A DNA stretch of 64,000 bases from positions 29,209,438 to 29,273,437 of the forward strand of contig JAGTTD010000001.1 of assembly GCA_018398585.1 (NCBI GenBank). Reading direction: 5' to 3'. The position numbers were made by a program, and so were the translations under genes. The notes under the pieces were generated by a model. It saw only the letters and a list, made by a program, of their open reading frames with translations, was not told where the DNA came from and made no database searches. Source of the DNA: Simmondsia chinensis. Taxonomy: Eukaryota > Streptophyta > Magnoliopsida > Caryophyllales > Simmondsiaceae. Shown here piece by piece: positions 32,713-43,079 of the stretch; the stretch's first letter is position 1; every line of letters starts with the position of its first letter.

Positions 32713-33039
32713 CACCCTTGGAGGTTTCACCTATGTGAGTGTGGTGGTGGGGTCGCCACTGTGGAAAATGGGCTATTCCCTAATGACACTCATGAGATAG
32801 GATTTCGTGCACATGACTGTAACGCTCCCCGCCGATAGAACTTTATAATTACTAGGATTTTGTGTGTGTGATGAATCTAGATTTAGCTATAGGGGACCTA
32901 GAAGCTATCATGCTGCTATGGTTTCTTCAAATTGAAGCTCATTTTCGCTAAGCGTGGGTTCAAACTCGGAAGGTACTTACATGTATTAACATAATACAAT
33001 ACTCATAATGTTTTATAACTTTTAAATCATGTGGAGGAT
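32713..33039 (+). other. 3' end of Copia-G body
   Basis: Copia-G sequence resuming after Gypsy-D, beginning with the second CACCC. No open frame. It ends with the purine tract ATGTGGAGGAT next to the right LTR. Confidence 0.6.
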
Positions 33040-33757
33040 TGTTGGAAAATTATGTACTTTGTTGATTGAAAAATTATTTAGTTTTTTTCTTTTTAAGGTG
33101 AAAAATTCTTTACAAAAGAGGTTTTGTTTTAAATTCATAATTATCAAAATAAATGATATTAAAAAGATCATTCAATATTTAAATATTGTAAATGCATGAG
33201 TTACATTCCGTTGGATGCACAATTTTGGTTTGAGTAATTGTATCAGTCAAAGCACAATTGACAGCAGCGATTAACGTTGGCTAAAACGCTAGCTTGAGGA
33301 GCATGATGGAAAAAAAAAAACAACATTAAATAATTTATTCTTCCAATCCCCTCTATTCTTATGAGAAATAGTGAGCTTGGTGGTTATAGTTCGGGGATAT
33401 TTCATTGCTGCACTAATAAAGGTTTGATAGGTTGTTGTATCATAGCAAAGAGGCACTTTTAAGCTTGATAGCAATACTCATACAGAAGGGGTATTTCCTT
33501 TCCAAGGAGAGTATTCTGACATGCCTCAGCCCATTCTAAGATATGTTTTCTAAAACTTCTTTCTCTTTATAAATAATTTTTCGTGTATATGTTGTTGTAA
33601 TATAAGAATTGATGGTTCATTATTGATGATATCTCAATAGTGTTATATAATGTACTATAACTATTGATGTACTTAGTAGTTCTCAATTGATATATATTAT
33701 ATGTATTTTCACGTTATTAGTACATTATTTTATGATTATTATAAAATATTTTCAACA
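33040..33757 (+). repeat. 3' LTR of Copia-G
   Basis: 718 bp from TGTTGGA to TTCAACA, aligning with the three pieces of the left LTR. It preserves the uninterrupted target sites of both Copia-C (near 33490) and Gypsy-E (near 33660). Confidence 0.82.
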
Positions 33758-33762
33758 GAGGG

Positions 33763-34425
33763 TTTTGGGCTCCTTTGGCTATTCTTTTTGTGTTCTACAA
33801 ATAGGCCTCATTGTTGTAGGAAGGGTAGAGTTGGCTACTTCCAAGTTCGAGTACATGAACCAAACATCCCAAAAATAGCCTTTAAAACACACCTTGGTCA
33901 ATTTGAATTTAATGTCATGCCGTTTGGCCTTACTAATGCCCCTGCCACCTTCCAAGCACTAATGAATGATACTTTTGGGCCCTATCTGAGGAAGTGTGTG
34001 CTTGTTTTTTTTGATAGCATGCTTGTCCATAGAACTTCTCTTTATACCCTTATTTCCCATCTCGAAATAGTTTTGAGCACCCTTAGAAAGCTTCAACTCT
34101 TTGCCAAAAGGTCAAAATGTAGCTGTGCCCAATCTGAAATAGAGTATCTTGGACACACAATCACAACTAGAGGGGTGGCTACAGACCCAACCAAAGCCAT
34201 GATGTCCTGGCCCGGACCACATAATGTTAAAGAACTAAGAACCTTCCTTGGATTAACTGGTTACTATTGAAAATATGTGAAGAACTATGGCACTATTGCT
34301 AGACCACTCACTAAGCAGCTTAAGAAATGTGCTTTTCAGTGATCCAATGAGGGTGATATGGCCTTCCAGCAGCTTAAGTCTACTATTGTCAATGCACCAG
34401 TATTGGCACTCCCTGATTTCTCTTA
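33763..34425 (+). pseudogene. Gypsy-M reverse transcriptase fragment
   Basis: Gypsy RT lacking its N-terminal half. Readable from about 33830: [40 protein letters not shown]. The catalytic box reads VFFDSMLVH, so the second Asp is Ser. Then EIEYLGHTITTRGVATDPTK and [11 protein letters not shown] before a stop at about 34270. The first 60 bp do not look like Gypsy, so the left edge is truncated or rearranged next to Copia-G. It is dead. Confidence 0.85.
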
Positions 34426-34830
34426 ACCTTTCACTCTAGACACTGATGCTTGTTCAACAGGCATGGTATGTTCAACAAGCGTGGGAGCTCTATTAATGTA
34501 GCAGGGTAGACCTATTTCCTTCTTAAGCAAGGCTTTTGGACCCAACAGCTTAACATATGAAAAAGAATTCAGGGCTATTCTCATGTCAATTTCTAAATGG
34601 CAACACTACCTTAAAAGTGGTTGTTTTATCATCAAAACAGATCACCAAGCTCTTAAGGATCTTCTAGGGTAGAGAATTACTAAAAACTATACTAAAAAAA
34701 GGATTGTCCAAGCTCTTAGGGCTGGACTACACCATTTCTTACAAGAAGGCCAAGGAAAACCTTGATGCAGAGGCCTTATCTAGGAGGCATGAGGGTGCCT
34801 GCAATTCCCCTATTGCCTAAGTGGTTCAAC
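34426..34830 (+). pseudogene. Gypsy-M RNase H fragment
   Basis: Decayed RNase H with recognisable pieces (LDTDACSTGM near 34440, KTDHQALKDLL near 34640, AEALSRRHEG near 34770), broken by stops and small insertions such as a duplicated GGCATGGTATGTTCAACA-like stretch near 34460. Confidence 0.7.
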
Positions 34831-35695
34831 CCACTTGGGTCAATGAGGTAACCAAGACTTATGAGGGTGATGCACAATGCACCTAATTATTCAGTGATTT
34901 GCTTGCTAACTCTAACAGTAATCATGGCACACCTTTAAAAATGGAGTCATAAAAAAGCAAGGGAAATTATTCATTGGTGCTAACCATAACCTCATACAAT
35001 AATTTATTCATTCTATACATTCTTCCTTATAGGAGGGCATTCTGGGGTGACGGCTACACTTCAAAGGGTAAAAAGACTATTTTACTAGCCCCATCTGAAA
35101 ACAGAGGTTAAATCCACAGTGTCCACTTGTGACATGTTCTAGCGTAGTAAATTTGAGCATGTAGCTTGCCTAAGGCACTAGCAAACCTGCGCAATTGCAA
35201 ATCAATGTTGGCCCCGCATCACCGTAGACTCATAGAAGGTCTTCCCCTTTCTGAGGCAAGGATACCATATTGGCGGTTATGGATAGGCTAACAAAGTGTG
35301 CTCACTTTGTCTCCCTCTTCCACCCCATACATGTGAAGATTACAGTGGCCATGAGGAAGAACTTGAAGCTTTCCTCTAAGTTCTATGGAGCTTTTCTAGT
35401 TCTCCATAGGCTTGGTAAGGTTGCCTATAAGCTCCAACTTCCTAAAGGCAGGCTCATACACCCCACATTTCACATTTCTCAACTGAAAGAAGAAAGTGGG
35501 TGCTCATGTTCAAGTTAATCCCTCACTGCCTTACACCACTATACAAGGAAAAATTAAAGAGTCACAGAACAAACAATGCAGCTATCACTCAATGCTCATC
35601 AAATGGTGCAACTTGGATGCTTCTGAAGCCACTTGGGAGGACATCAGTGTGCTCAGATCTCAATTTCCAGCCTTTCGGCATTGCACTTGATTCGT
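34831..35695 (+). pseudogene. Gypsy-M integrase with internal deletion
   Basis: The zinc-finger part is barely readable (34960-35190). The core keeps AVMDRLTKCAHFVSLFHPIH (35270) and then jumps straight to the C-terminal region KNLKLSSKFYGAFLVLHRLG, VAYKLQLPKGRLIHPTFHIS and a chromodomain-like LIKWCNLDASEATWEDISVL. The second catalytic Asp and the Glu are deleted. The joined frame at 35270-35518 is therefore an artefact of deletion. Confidence 0.82.
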
Positions 35696-35848
35696 ACACA
35701 TATTCTTTCTTTGTTTCATTATATTACGTATATTCATTGTATTGGTTTGAAAAGTTAGTTTATTCCTTGTATTGATCTTGAGTAATCCTATTTTCCTTGT
35801 ATTGTTGCTCTATCCTTGAGGTCAAGGATTTTGAAAAAGAGGAGATAA

Positions 35849-36155
35849 TGTCATGTTTGATACTACTTTAAGATTGGCCAATGTAATTAAGTTGGTTAAT
35901 ACTTAGTTAGTCAGACTTAACTAACCAATTAATGGTTGTTAAGAAGTTGGTTTAGCTAGGTACACGGCTAAGATAATTTTTGTTGTATCAGGCATCCAAT
36001 TAAACCGAATAAACATTTCTTTTTCTCTCTTTAATCTCTTTTTTCTCTCTCTCTCTATCCCTCTTCTTCTTCCTATTCTTCTCAACTCGACCTCTCTCTC
36101 TTCTCAATCTCACAAAATTCACCTTCTGCCTGCTTGCATGAAAGCTGATCCATGA
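35849..36155 (+). repeat. 3' LTR of Gypsy-M
   Basis: Starts TGTCATGTTTG after a purine tract (GAAAAAGAGGAGATAA) and probably ends at CCATGACA, about 307 bp. It contains a CT-rich end typical of the TGTCATG LTR group here (Gypsy-E, F, Y, X2). The 5' LTR was not found. Confidence 0.7.
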
Positions 36156-36200
36156 CAAATATATAGCCAAACATGTTCTTAGTTAGACATGGAAATTGTG

Positions 36201-36763
36201 ACCCAAACTAGGGATGGAAATGAGGACGGTAAAACTTGTTACCTGTAGATACCCGCCTTGTTTGAAGTGGGTATTGGTATAAGTGAGGCAGGTAGTGGAT
36301 ACGGGTTGGGTGTACCCACCTCGACCCGCAACAGTCATGGACGGGTACGGGTATAGTGTTGTAACCGCCCTCCCCACTTTATACCTATCATACTCACTTC
36401 ATTTTGTATTTAGTTAACTTTCAAAATAAAAAAATATGTGCTTAAATTAAATTACCTAAATTATTTATTATTGTTATCACAAAACATAATTGAATTTTTA
36501 AAATAATATTAAATAATTAATATGGGCAAGTATGGATAATCAATTTCAACCCACATTAGGGCGGTACTAGACGGGTAATGGATACCCACGGTTAATGGGG
36601 CTAGAATGGGTATGGTTTGTACTCGTCGGGACAGGTATGGATATCCACCTCATACTCGTTGCAGGTATTGGGACGGTTATGGGTATGGATTTGGGTGGTG
36701 GTTACAAGTATGGAGGAGGCACCCCTTGTTCCTACCCCGCCCTTTATGATCCCTAACCCAAAT
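36201..36763. mobile_element. hAT-type non-autonomous transposon
   Basis: A 547-bp element (36209-36755) with terminal inverted repeats starting TAGGGATGG and ending GATCCCTA. It is flanked by an 8-bp target duplication ACCCAAAC (36201-36208) and ACCCAAAT (36756-36763), one mismatch. The interior has GGGTA and GGTATGG-type words and an AT-rich middle, and no transposase. TAGGGATG ends and 8-bp duplications are hallmarks of plant hAT elements. Confidence 0.93.
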
Positions 36764-36784
36764 GGATGGGCTGACCAGAACCTG

Positions 36785-36816
<32 letters not shown>

Positions 36817-37061
36817 AGTGTTAAGCTCAACAAATTGATGAATCAATCCAAGTAACCCAAACTATGGGTTAGGTCAGATCAGATGGTGTTGACCCATTGG
36901 GTCAAGAATCATTTTTATGTTTTCATTTTATCAAGTAAATTTCTTTCAAAAAATTTTATCAAGTAATTTTCTGCTTTATAACTTTCTTCTTTTAATTATT
37001 TTCTCCCTTCTTTCTCCCATTTCCCATTTATTTTCCCACATCTCTATTCCCCATGGTATTT
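36764..37061. other. Noncoding spacer
   Basis: About 300 bp with an A tract at 36786-36813. No gene or recognisable repeat is seen. Confidence 0.5.
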
Positions 37062-37364
37062 TTTCATGAATTGTCATGTATTACACCAATTACTTCTTGC
37101 ATTGTCTTGTTTTACTTGGTCTTACTTATACCCTTGCATATAGATAGCTAAAGAGAGGGGAGTTATATATTTTGAGTTAGAGATATTCTTTGGTTGTTGC
37201 CAAGATACAGATAGGTTGATTGTTGTTATGAAGAATCATCTAATGAAATAGAATTTCCTCTTACTTCTTCTAATTCTCTCTATTCTCTTTTTCTCTACTT
37301 TTCTTCAATTTTGATTCTTTCTCTCTCCTAGGCTTTTATTCAAGATTCGTCCTGGATCATTTCA
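37062..37364 (+). repeat. 5' LTR of Gypsy-F
   Basis: About 303 bp. The first bases read TTTCATG where the partner has TGTCATG. It ends ATTTCA just before the primer-binding site. Confidence 0.85.
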
Positions 37365-37446
37365 ATTGGTATCAAAGCCTACAATTGTCTTCGGTTGGCT
37401 TGCTCCACAATTGATCACGCGGGCCAGGAATAAGAAACAAGCTTCG

Positions 37447-38360
37447 ATGGCTTGGAATTCAGCGGCTGAAGGGAGTCAGAATGATCAATTTGCCTAGCTG
37501 CAGCAGCAAATGCAGGACATGTTTCGAGTAATGAATTCCAACCATCAGCAGTAAGTCCAATCATTGCAGAAGATGGAGCAGAGATTGGATGGAATGCAAG
37601 AACATATTCATAGACAATGTTTACGGTTGGTGCTGGAATTCTTCCTTAAGGTCCTCATCAAGGGAGACCTTAGGATCTTGCTACCATTAAACCCATTGTG
37701 GACCAAGGTTAAGTATTACCTGTAGCCAAGAATTCAAGTTTTCGTCAGCCCAAGGTTGAGATTGATACCTTTGATGGGTTGCAACCTCAATCATGGATAA
37801 GGAGGTGTGAGAGGTATTTTCGATCTTATGCAATTGCTGAATCTCAGAAAGTCGAGTTAGCAGCCATTCACTTACAAGGTGATCATGAAGTTTGGTTCCA
37901 TAGTCTGATTTTGAAGAATCCATCTGTCACTTGGCAAGAGTTTGTGGATGAACTATGTGAAAGTTATGGGGATGAGGACACGGGAGAAGTGATTGATAAG
38001 TTCAATAAGGTGTCAAAAGTGGGGAGTGTTAAGGAGTATATGTCCTAATTTGAGAATTTGAAAGCAAGAATGATGGAAATTAATCCCGAGCAAGTGAAGA
38101 GTATTATGTTTCTAGTTTCATAATTAGGCTAAAGCCTAAGATCAAAAATATGGTTAAGGCTCTCAATCCTCCAACGGTGTCTAAGGCATACTCTGAGGCT
38201 AGGTTGTTTGAATCATCAATAGCGATCTCTTATGAAGCTGGACATAAAGCTAGGGTTGTGATGCCTCTGCAACAAATAGCCCCTAGTTCATCTGAACCTC
38301 AGAGTTTTGAGGAAAAGAAGGCAAAGAAATTGTGCTTCAAATGCAACCAAAGGTACTTCT
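37447..38360 (+). pseudogene. Gypsy-F gag
   Basis: Gag begins at about 37447 (MAWNSAAEGSQNDQF) with stops in the coiled coil. The capsid domain is open at 37779-38048 (QPQSWIRRCERYFRSYAIAE, then WQEFVDELCESYGDEDTGEV). A stop falls at about 38049 and a frameshift near 38095. The C-terminal part is open from 38150, with the zinc knuckle CFKCNQRYFFGHKC at about 38335, all four zinc ligands present. Confidence 0.85.
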
Positions 38361-39286
38361 TTGGTCATAAATGCAGCCCTAAACAACTGATGATAGTCAC
38401 AGGCAATGAGGAATTAGATGTTGATCAAGAGGTTCCTGCAAACTGTGAGGATAAGTTAGAGGAAGTACAAGATGTGGTTGAGGAACAGAACAAGGTTGAG
38501 ATCTCAGTTAAGGCCTTAACAAGTGGTGGAACTCACAACCCTATTAGAATCAAGGGTTTAGCAAACTGCAAGCCCTTATTGATTTTGATTGTTAGTGGAA
38601 GCACCCATAGCTTCTTGGATCCCAAAATTGCTTGATTGGTGGGACATGAACTCATTAAAACTAGTGCACTAGATGTAACGGTGGCTAATGATAACTCAAT
38701 GTTTAGTCAAATGAAGTGCAAGGAATTTAAGTGGGAGATGCAAGGACATCCATTCACCTATGATTTCAGAATCTTGAAGATAGGTGGATGTGACATGGTC
38801 CTAGGAGTGGATTGGACGAAAACTTTTAGTCCTATTGTCTTTGATTTTGTACAGCTCACTGTGCCATTTGAGAGCGAAGGGGAGCCAATTCAGCTACAAG
38901 GATTGGTTAAGCAAGGGCGCTTACAGATCATGAGTTGTAAGAAGCTGCAAGAGGTCCTAAAGAAGAGTAATGTGCAATGGATTGGTCATTTGTTTTCTGT
39001 TAGTGTAAAACCAATCGATGCTAAGGTCATCTCTAACCCCAATATTAGGCAGTTATTACACGACTTTAAAGATTTATTTGAGTTATCTACCACTTTACCC
39101 ACTAAAAGATCCCTTAACCATGCTATACCTCTCAAAGCTAATTCCAATCCAATCAATTTAAGACTATACAAATACCCACATTCCCAAAAGAATAAGATTA
39201 AGACAAGTGGAGGAGCTTTTGAGAACCAATTTTTATCAGGCATAGCCATAGTCCATTTTCTTCCCCCGTTATTCTTGTTAAAATGA
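38361..39286 (+). pseudogene. Gypsy-F protease and linker
   Basis: Same frame as the knuckle. The active site reads LIVSGSTHSFLD, so the catalytic Asp is Val. A TGA follows at 38633. Downstream are [20 protein letters not shown] and the RT linker LPTKRSLNHAIPLKANSNPI (39100), and the frame is lost near 39250 at the RT start. The protease cannot work. Confidence 0.88.
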
Positions 39287-39870
39287 AAGATGGAACATCT
39301 TGCATCTGTATTGATTACAAATAGCTAAATTCCTTAACCAGCTAAGTTAAATTTTCAATTCCTATTATTGATGACCTATTAGATAAACTTCAAGGTGCTG
39401 TTTACTTCTCAAAACTTGACTTGTGGTTAGGATATTATCAAATACAAGTAATAGAAAAAGACATACAAAATAGCCTTCAAAACACATCATAGCCATTTCG
39501 AATTTATGATTATGCCATTTGGGTTTCAACCGCTCCTGCCACATTTTAAGCTTTAATGAACTCAATTTTCATGCCCGTCCTAAGGAAATTTGTCATAGTA
39601 TTCCTTGATGTCTTAGTTTATAGTTCAAATTTGAAGAATCATTTTGAGCATCTAAACCAAGTTTTCCATACCATGCGCAAACACAAGTTATTTGCAAAAC
39701 TATCCAAAGGTTCTTTTGCCCAAATGCAAATAGAATATTTGGGGTACCTAATCTCCTATTAAGGGGTAGCCACCGATGCATCTAAGATTCAAGCTATAAA
39801 ACAATGGCCAACACCCACTACAGTTAAACAACTGAAAAGTTTTTTGGGGCTGACTGGCTACTATAGTTTA
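39248..39870 (+). pseudogene. Gypsy-F reverse transcriptase
   Basis: Readable pieces: SSPVILVKMKDGTSC with stops in the next motif, IPIIDDLLDKLQGAVYFSKL (39360), a frameshift, then LRKFVIVFLDVLVYSS (39590), where the catalytic Asp pair is reduced to one (FLDV). Then FAQMQIEYLGYLIS and [11 protein letters not shown]. Several frameshifts. No activity is possible. Confidence 0.85.
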
Positions 39871-41470
39871 TGGAGTCATTGCTAAGCCTTTAAATGATCT
39901 TCTTAAAAAGGATGCCTTCTTATGGTCCTCTGCAACACAAGAATCATTTGAAAGCCTGAAGTTGGCAATGTGTTCAACACCAGTATTGAGGACGCCAGAT
40001 TTTAAAGAACCCTTTAACATTGAGACTAATGTGTGCAATCAAGGAATCGGAGCAATTCTGTCTCAACATGGGAGGCCAATTGCCTTCCTAAGCCAAGCTC
40101 TCAGTCAAAGGAATATGAATCTGTCTATATGTGAAAAAGAATACTTAGCCATTCTCTTAGTGTCAAGTGCCTAAGATCGTGACCTAAATTCAAAGATCAA
40201 GGGAGATCAACGAATTTAGAGGTTAAGAGAACTTTGAAGAATTAAGATTGAAAGAGAAGAAATTAGATGAGAAAATAGAGATAAAAAGTTGAGATGGGTT
40301 AGGAGAGAGTTTCATTGATATTTAATTGGATGATCAATACAAGTATAAGCTCCCCTATTTATAACTACTTACAAATATTCAAATAAAGAGGCGAGAAATA
40401 ACCGTCCTCATAAAAAGGAGGGAAGGGGAAGGAGCGTGTTAGTTACAAGTATTTCTAGAGAATTCTAGATTATTCTATTACAATTCAATAATTCCTAACA
40501 TGTCCTATTGTTTGAATTAATACCCAATTTATCCTTATTACGATCGGGTGTTAAAACTAGCAAGTAAGGACCATGACACTATCACTAGTGATCCATGACA
40601 ATGTCATGACTAGCGCTAGCACGTACTCGGGCCGGTCCTTGACATTGTCATGACAAGCCTCTGGACCGAGCCAGTGCTGGACACGTGACATTGGCTCCCC
40701 CATAAAACGATCCTTGTCCTCAAGGATTGACTAGAGGGAACTATTTGCGAATAAAGGCCCAATCTTCCCAAGTCTCCTCAGCCAAGTTCTTCCACTTGAT
40801 TTGCACTTGTGCGACCTTCTTCCTGTCTCTTGTTACGGTTCGGTGCTGGAGCACTTCTTGAGGCATTACTTTAGGATCGCCTTCTAAGTTACATTATGGG
40901 AGCACGTTACTGATTTGTGCCCTTTGCCCAATCTTCTTTTTGAGCCTGGATACATGAAAGACAGGGTGAATCTGGGCCCCTTCTGGTAGGCCCAACTTCT
41001 AAGCAATTGTCTATCGGGTGTTAAAACAAGCAAGTAAGAACCATGACAATGTCATGACTAGCGCTGGCGCGTAGCCGGGCCAGTCCTTGACATTGTCATG
41101 ACAAGACTCTGGACCCAGCCAGTGCCGGACCCGTGACACTTAGCAGTGCAAAAGTGGAGACCGTACTGAGAGGGGCATCATTTCGAAATCAAGACAGATC
41201 ACCAGAACCTTAAGTTCTTGTTGGAGCATAAGATAACAACAAGGTTCAACAAAATGGATTGATGAAAATGTTAGGATTGGACTATGCAATCGAATACAGA
41301 AAAGGGAAAGAGAACTTGGCGGCGGATGCATTGTCCAGAAGACAAGCAAACATAGCAGAAGGCTCTTACTTGGAAATCACAACCGTAGTTCCTACTTGGA
41401 TAGAGGAAGTTTTCAAGTCCTATGAGCAAGATCAATTTGCTCAAGAGCAAATACCAGCCCTTAGCATTTA
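39871..41470 (+). pseudogene. Gypsy-F RNase H, split by Gypsy-L
   Basis: The first part (39962-40160) reads IETNVCNQGIGAILSQHGRP and CEKEYLAILL; the first catalytic Asp has become Asn (ETN for ETD). Gypsy-L is inserted after LAILL. The frame resumes at 41139 with AVQKWRPY, KTDHQNLKFLLEH, and LAADALSRRQ at 41320. The 5-bp CTTAG duplication marks the site. Confidence 0.85.
40161..41138 (-). mobile_element. Gypsy-L, truncated Gypsy remnant with CTTAG target duplication
   Basis: Flanked by a perfect CTTAG (40156-40160 and 41139-41143). It contains a full 530-bp LTR (40161-40690), a polypurine tract (TTTTATGGGGGAGCCAA on the minus strand), about 320 bp of integrase C-terminus (VQIKWKNLAEETWED, about 40770-40850) and the outer 126 bp of the other LTR (41013-41138). 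Everything from the rest of the 5' LTR to the integrase is deleted. Confidence 0.93.
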
Positions 41471-42205
41471 AGATCCTGCAACAAGGATAACGGCTAATGA
41501 AGTGACTTTGGTCAACGGCATTTTGAGGGTGAAGGGAAAAGTCTATATTGGGGTAGCAACTGAGTTAAGAAGGAAAATTATCATGGGTTTTCATGCTTCC
41601 GCTTTGGGAGGACACTCAGGCATTGAAGGATCATATCAGAGGCTCAAACAGCACTTCACTTGGCAAGGCATGAAGCGAGACGTGATTGAAACTGTGTGAA
41701 ATTGTGAAATCTATCAATGTAGCCTTATCTTGGATTGAGGATGGTAGGCAGAGCTCAAAGTCAAGGAAGAATCAAAGAGTGGACATACTAATTCTCCGGG
41801 ATTGCTACAGCCTTTGACAATTCCAGATGGGCCTTGGCAGAAAAATTAGTATGGATTTTATCGAAGCCTACCAAAATAAGAAGGGCAAGAGATTATTTGG
41901 GTGGTGATTGATCGTTTTACAAAGTAGGACATTTTATAGCTCTTAATCATCCTATTTATGCTGAGAAGCTTGCAAAGTAATTCTTGGACAACATTAACAA
42001 GCTCCATGGTCTTCCCCAAGCTATTCTATCTGATAGAGATAGATTGTTTAGTTGCACTGTTTGGAAAGATTTGTTTAAACTCTTTGGTTCTTCCTTGACT
42101 TTGAGCTCTGCCTACCATCCTCAAACCGATGGGTGGACTAAAAGATTGAATCAAAGTGTGGAGCAGCACTTGCAGAGCATGATTTTCAACAATCCAAGGC
42201 AATGA
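41471..42205 (+). pseudogene. Gypsy-F integrase zinc finger and core
   Basis: The zinc-binding region is open at 41502-41699 (YIGVATELRRKIIMGFHASA, GGHSGIEGSYQRLKQHFTWQ). The first core motif (41830) is frameshifted. The second Asp is kept in AILSDRDRLFSCTVWKDLFK (42010). The catalytic Glu has become Lys in the TKRLNQ motif, normally TERLNQ. Confidence 0.85.
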
Positions 42206-42880
42206 TCCAAGTGGCTTTCGTTAGCTAAATACTAGTACAACACTCATGAACACTCATCCTTGGGTACAACTCCTTTCAAAGCCTTATACGGCTATGATTC
42301 TATATTTCTAGTATTATCTCAGGGTGGTACTACTCATGTGGCTGAAGTTGAAAAGGTTATTCAGCGAAGGAAGTAGTTAGTTCAGCAATTAAAGGAAAAT
42401 TTGCAGCTAGCTCAAGCAAGAATGAAAATTTTTTGCTAATAAGAATAGGTCTGAACGATCTTGTGAGGTTAGGGACATGGTGTACTTGAAATTGTAGCCT
42501 TATAGACGATCCTCGGTTGTAATCCGTAAGAATGCCAAGCTCAGTGCACATTGCTTTGGTCCCTACAACGTTCTGCAAAAGATAGAAGCTGTGGCATATC
42601 GATTAGAGCTACCTCCAGATGCAGCTATTCACTTGATCTTTCATGTTTCCCTTTTGAAGAAACAAGTTGTTACAGACAAGCCTTGTTCTAAACAGCCTCC
42701 AAGTGCTTCATCAAATGGAATAACACACCAAGAACCCACAACTATTCTAGATTCTCATGTCATTTAGTAGCAAGAGAAGAAGATTCATCAAGTGTTGGTC
42801 CAACAGGTAAATCTGGAGCAATCTGATGCAACATGGGAGGAGCTCAAGTTCATCGAAAGTCAATTTCCTGAATTTTGATT
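42206..42880 (+). pseudogene. Gypsy-F integrase C-terminus
   Basis: Decayed pieces of the GPY/F region (about 42530: LSAHCFGPYNVLQKIEAVAY) and of a chromodomain-like end (VNLEQSDATWEELKFIESQF at about 42810), then a stop. The polypurine tract (TTAAAGGAGAAGTAT) and 3' LTR follow. Confidence 0.8.
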
Positions 42881-43079
42881 CTTGAGACAAGAATCCTTTC
42901 CTTAAAGGAGAAGTATTGTCATGAATTATCATGTATCACACTAGTTACTTCTTGTATTGTCTTGTATTACACTGCCTCACATGCACTCTGGTATACCAAT
43001 AGCTAAAGGGAGGGAAAAGTAGGTAGGTAGTTAGATATTTTGAGTTAGAGATATTCCTTGGTTTTTGCCAAGATACAAA

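Larger units (their letters stand above)
4356..33757 (+). mobile_element. Copia-G, old LTR element and outer shell of the nest
   Basis: Two LTRs of about 720 bp frame this element: a left copy split by two later insertions (pieces 4356-4844, 13510-13640, 14927-15026) and a right copy at 33040-33757. The bases just outside are GAGGC (4351-4355) and GAGGG (33758-33762), a 5-bp target duplication with one change. A purine-rich tract (ATGTGGAGGAT) precedes the right LTR, giving plus orientation. The original body is 15027-18885 plus 32718-33039, interrupted by Gypsy-D. Pol is too decayed to read. Copia is favoured by the tract and by a faint RNase H end near 18570. Confidence 0.7.

Noticed and set aside
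32713..33039. tRNA-like or host gene sequence
   Set aside because: No cloverleaf or open frame; it lies between Gypsy-D and the 3' LTR of Copia-G.
35270..35518. Novel integrase-chromodomain fusion
   Set aside because: The fusion is a simple internal deletion of a Gypsy integrase; neighbouring pol is also decayed.
36617..36838. Overlapping frames ending in a Lys or Phe run
   Set aside because: They run through the hAT element and the A tract; no conserved protein.
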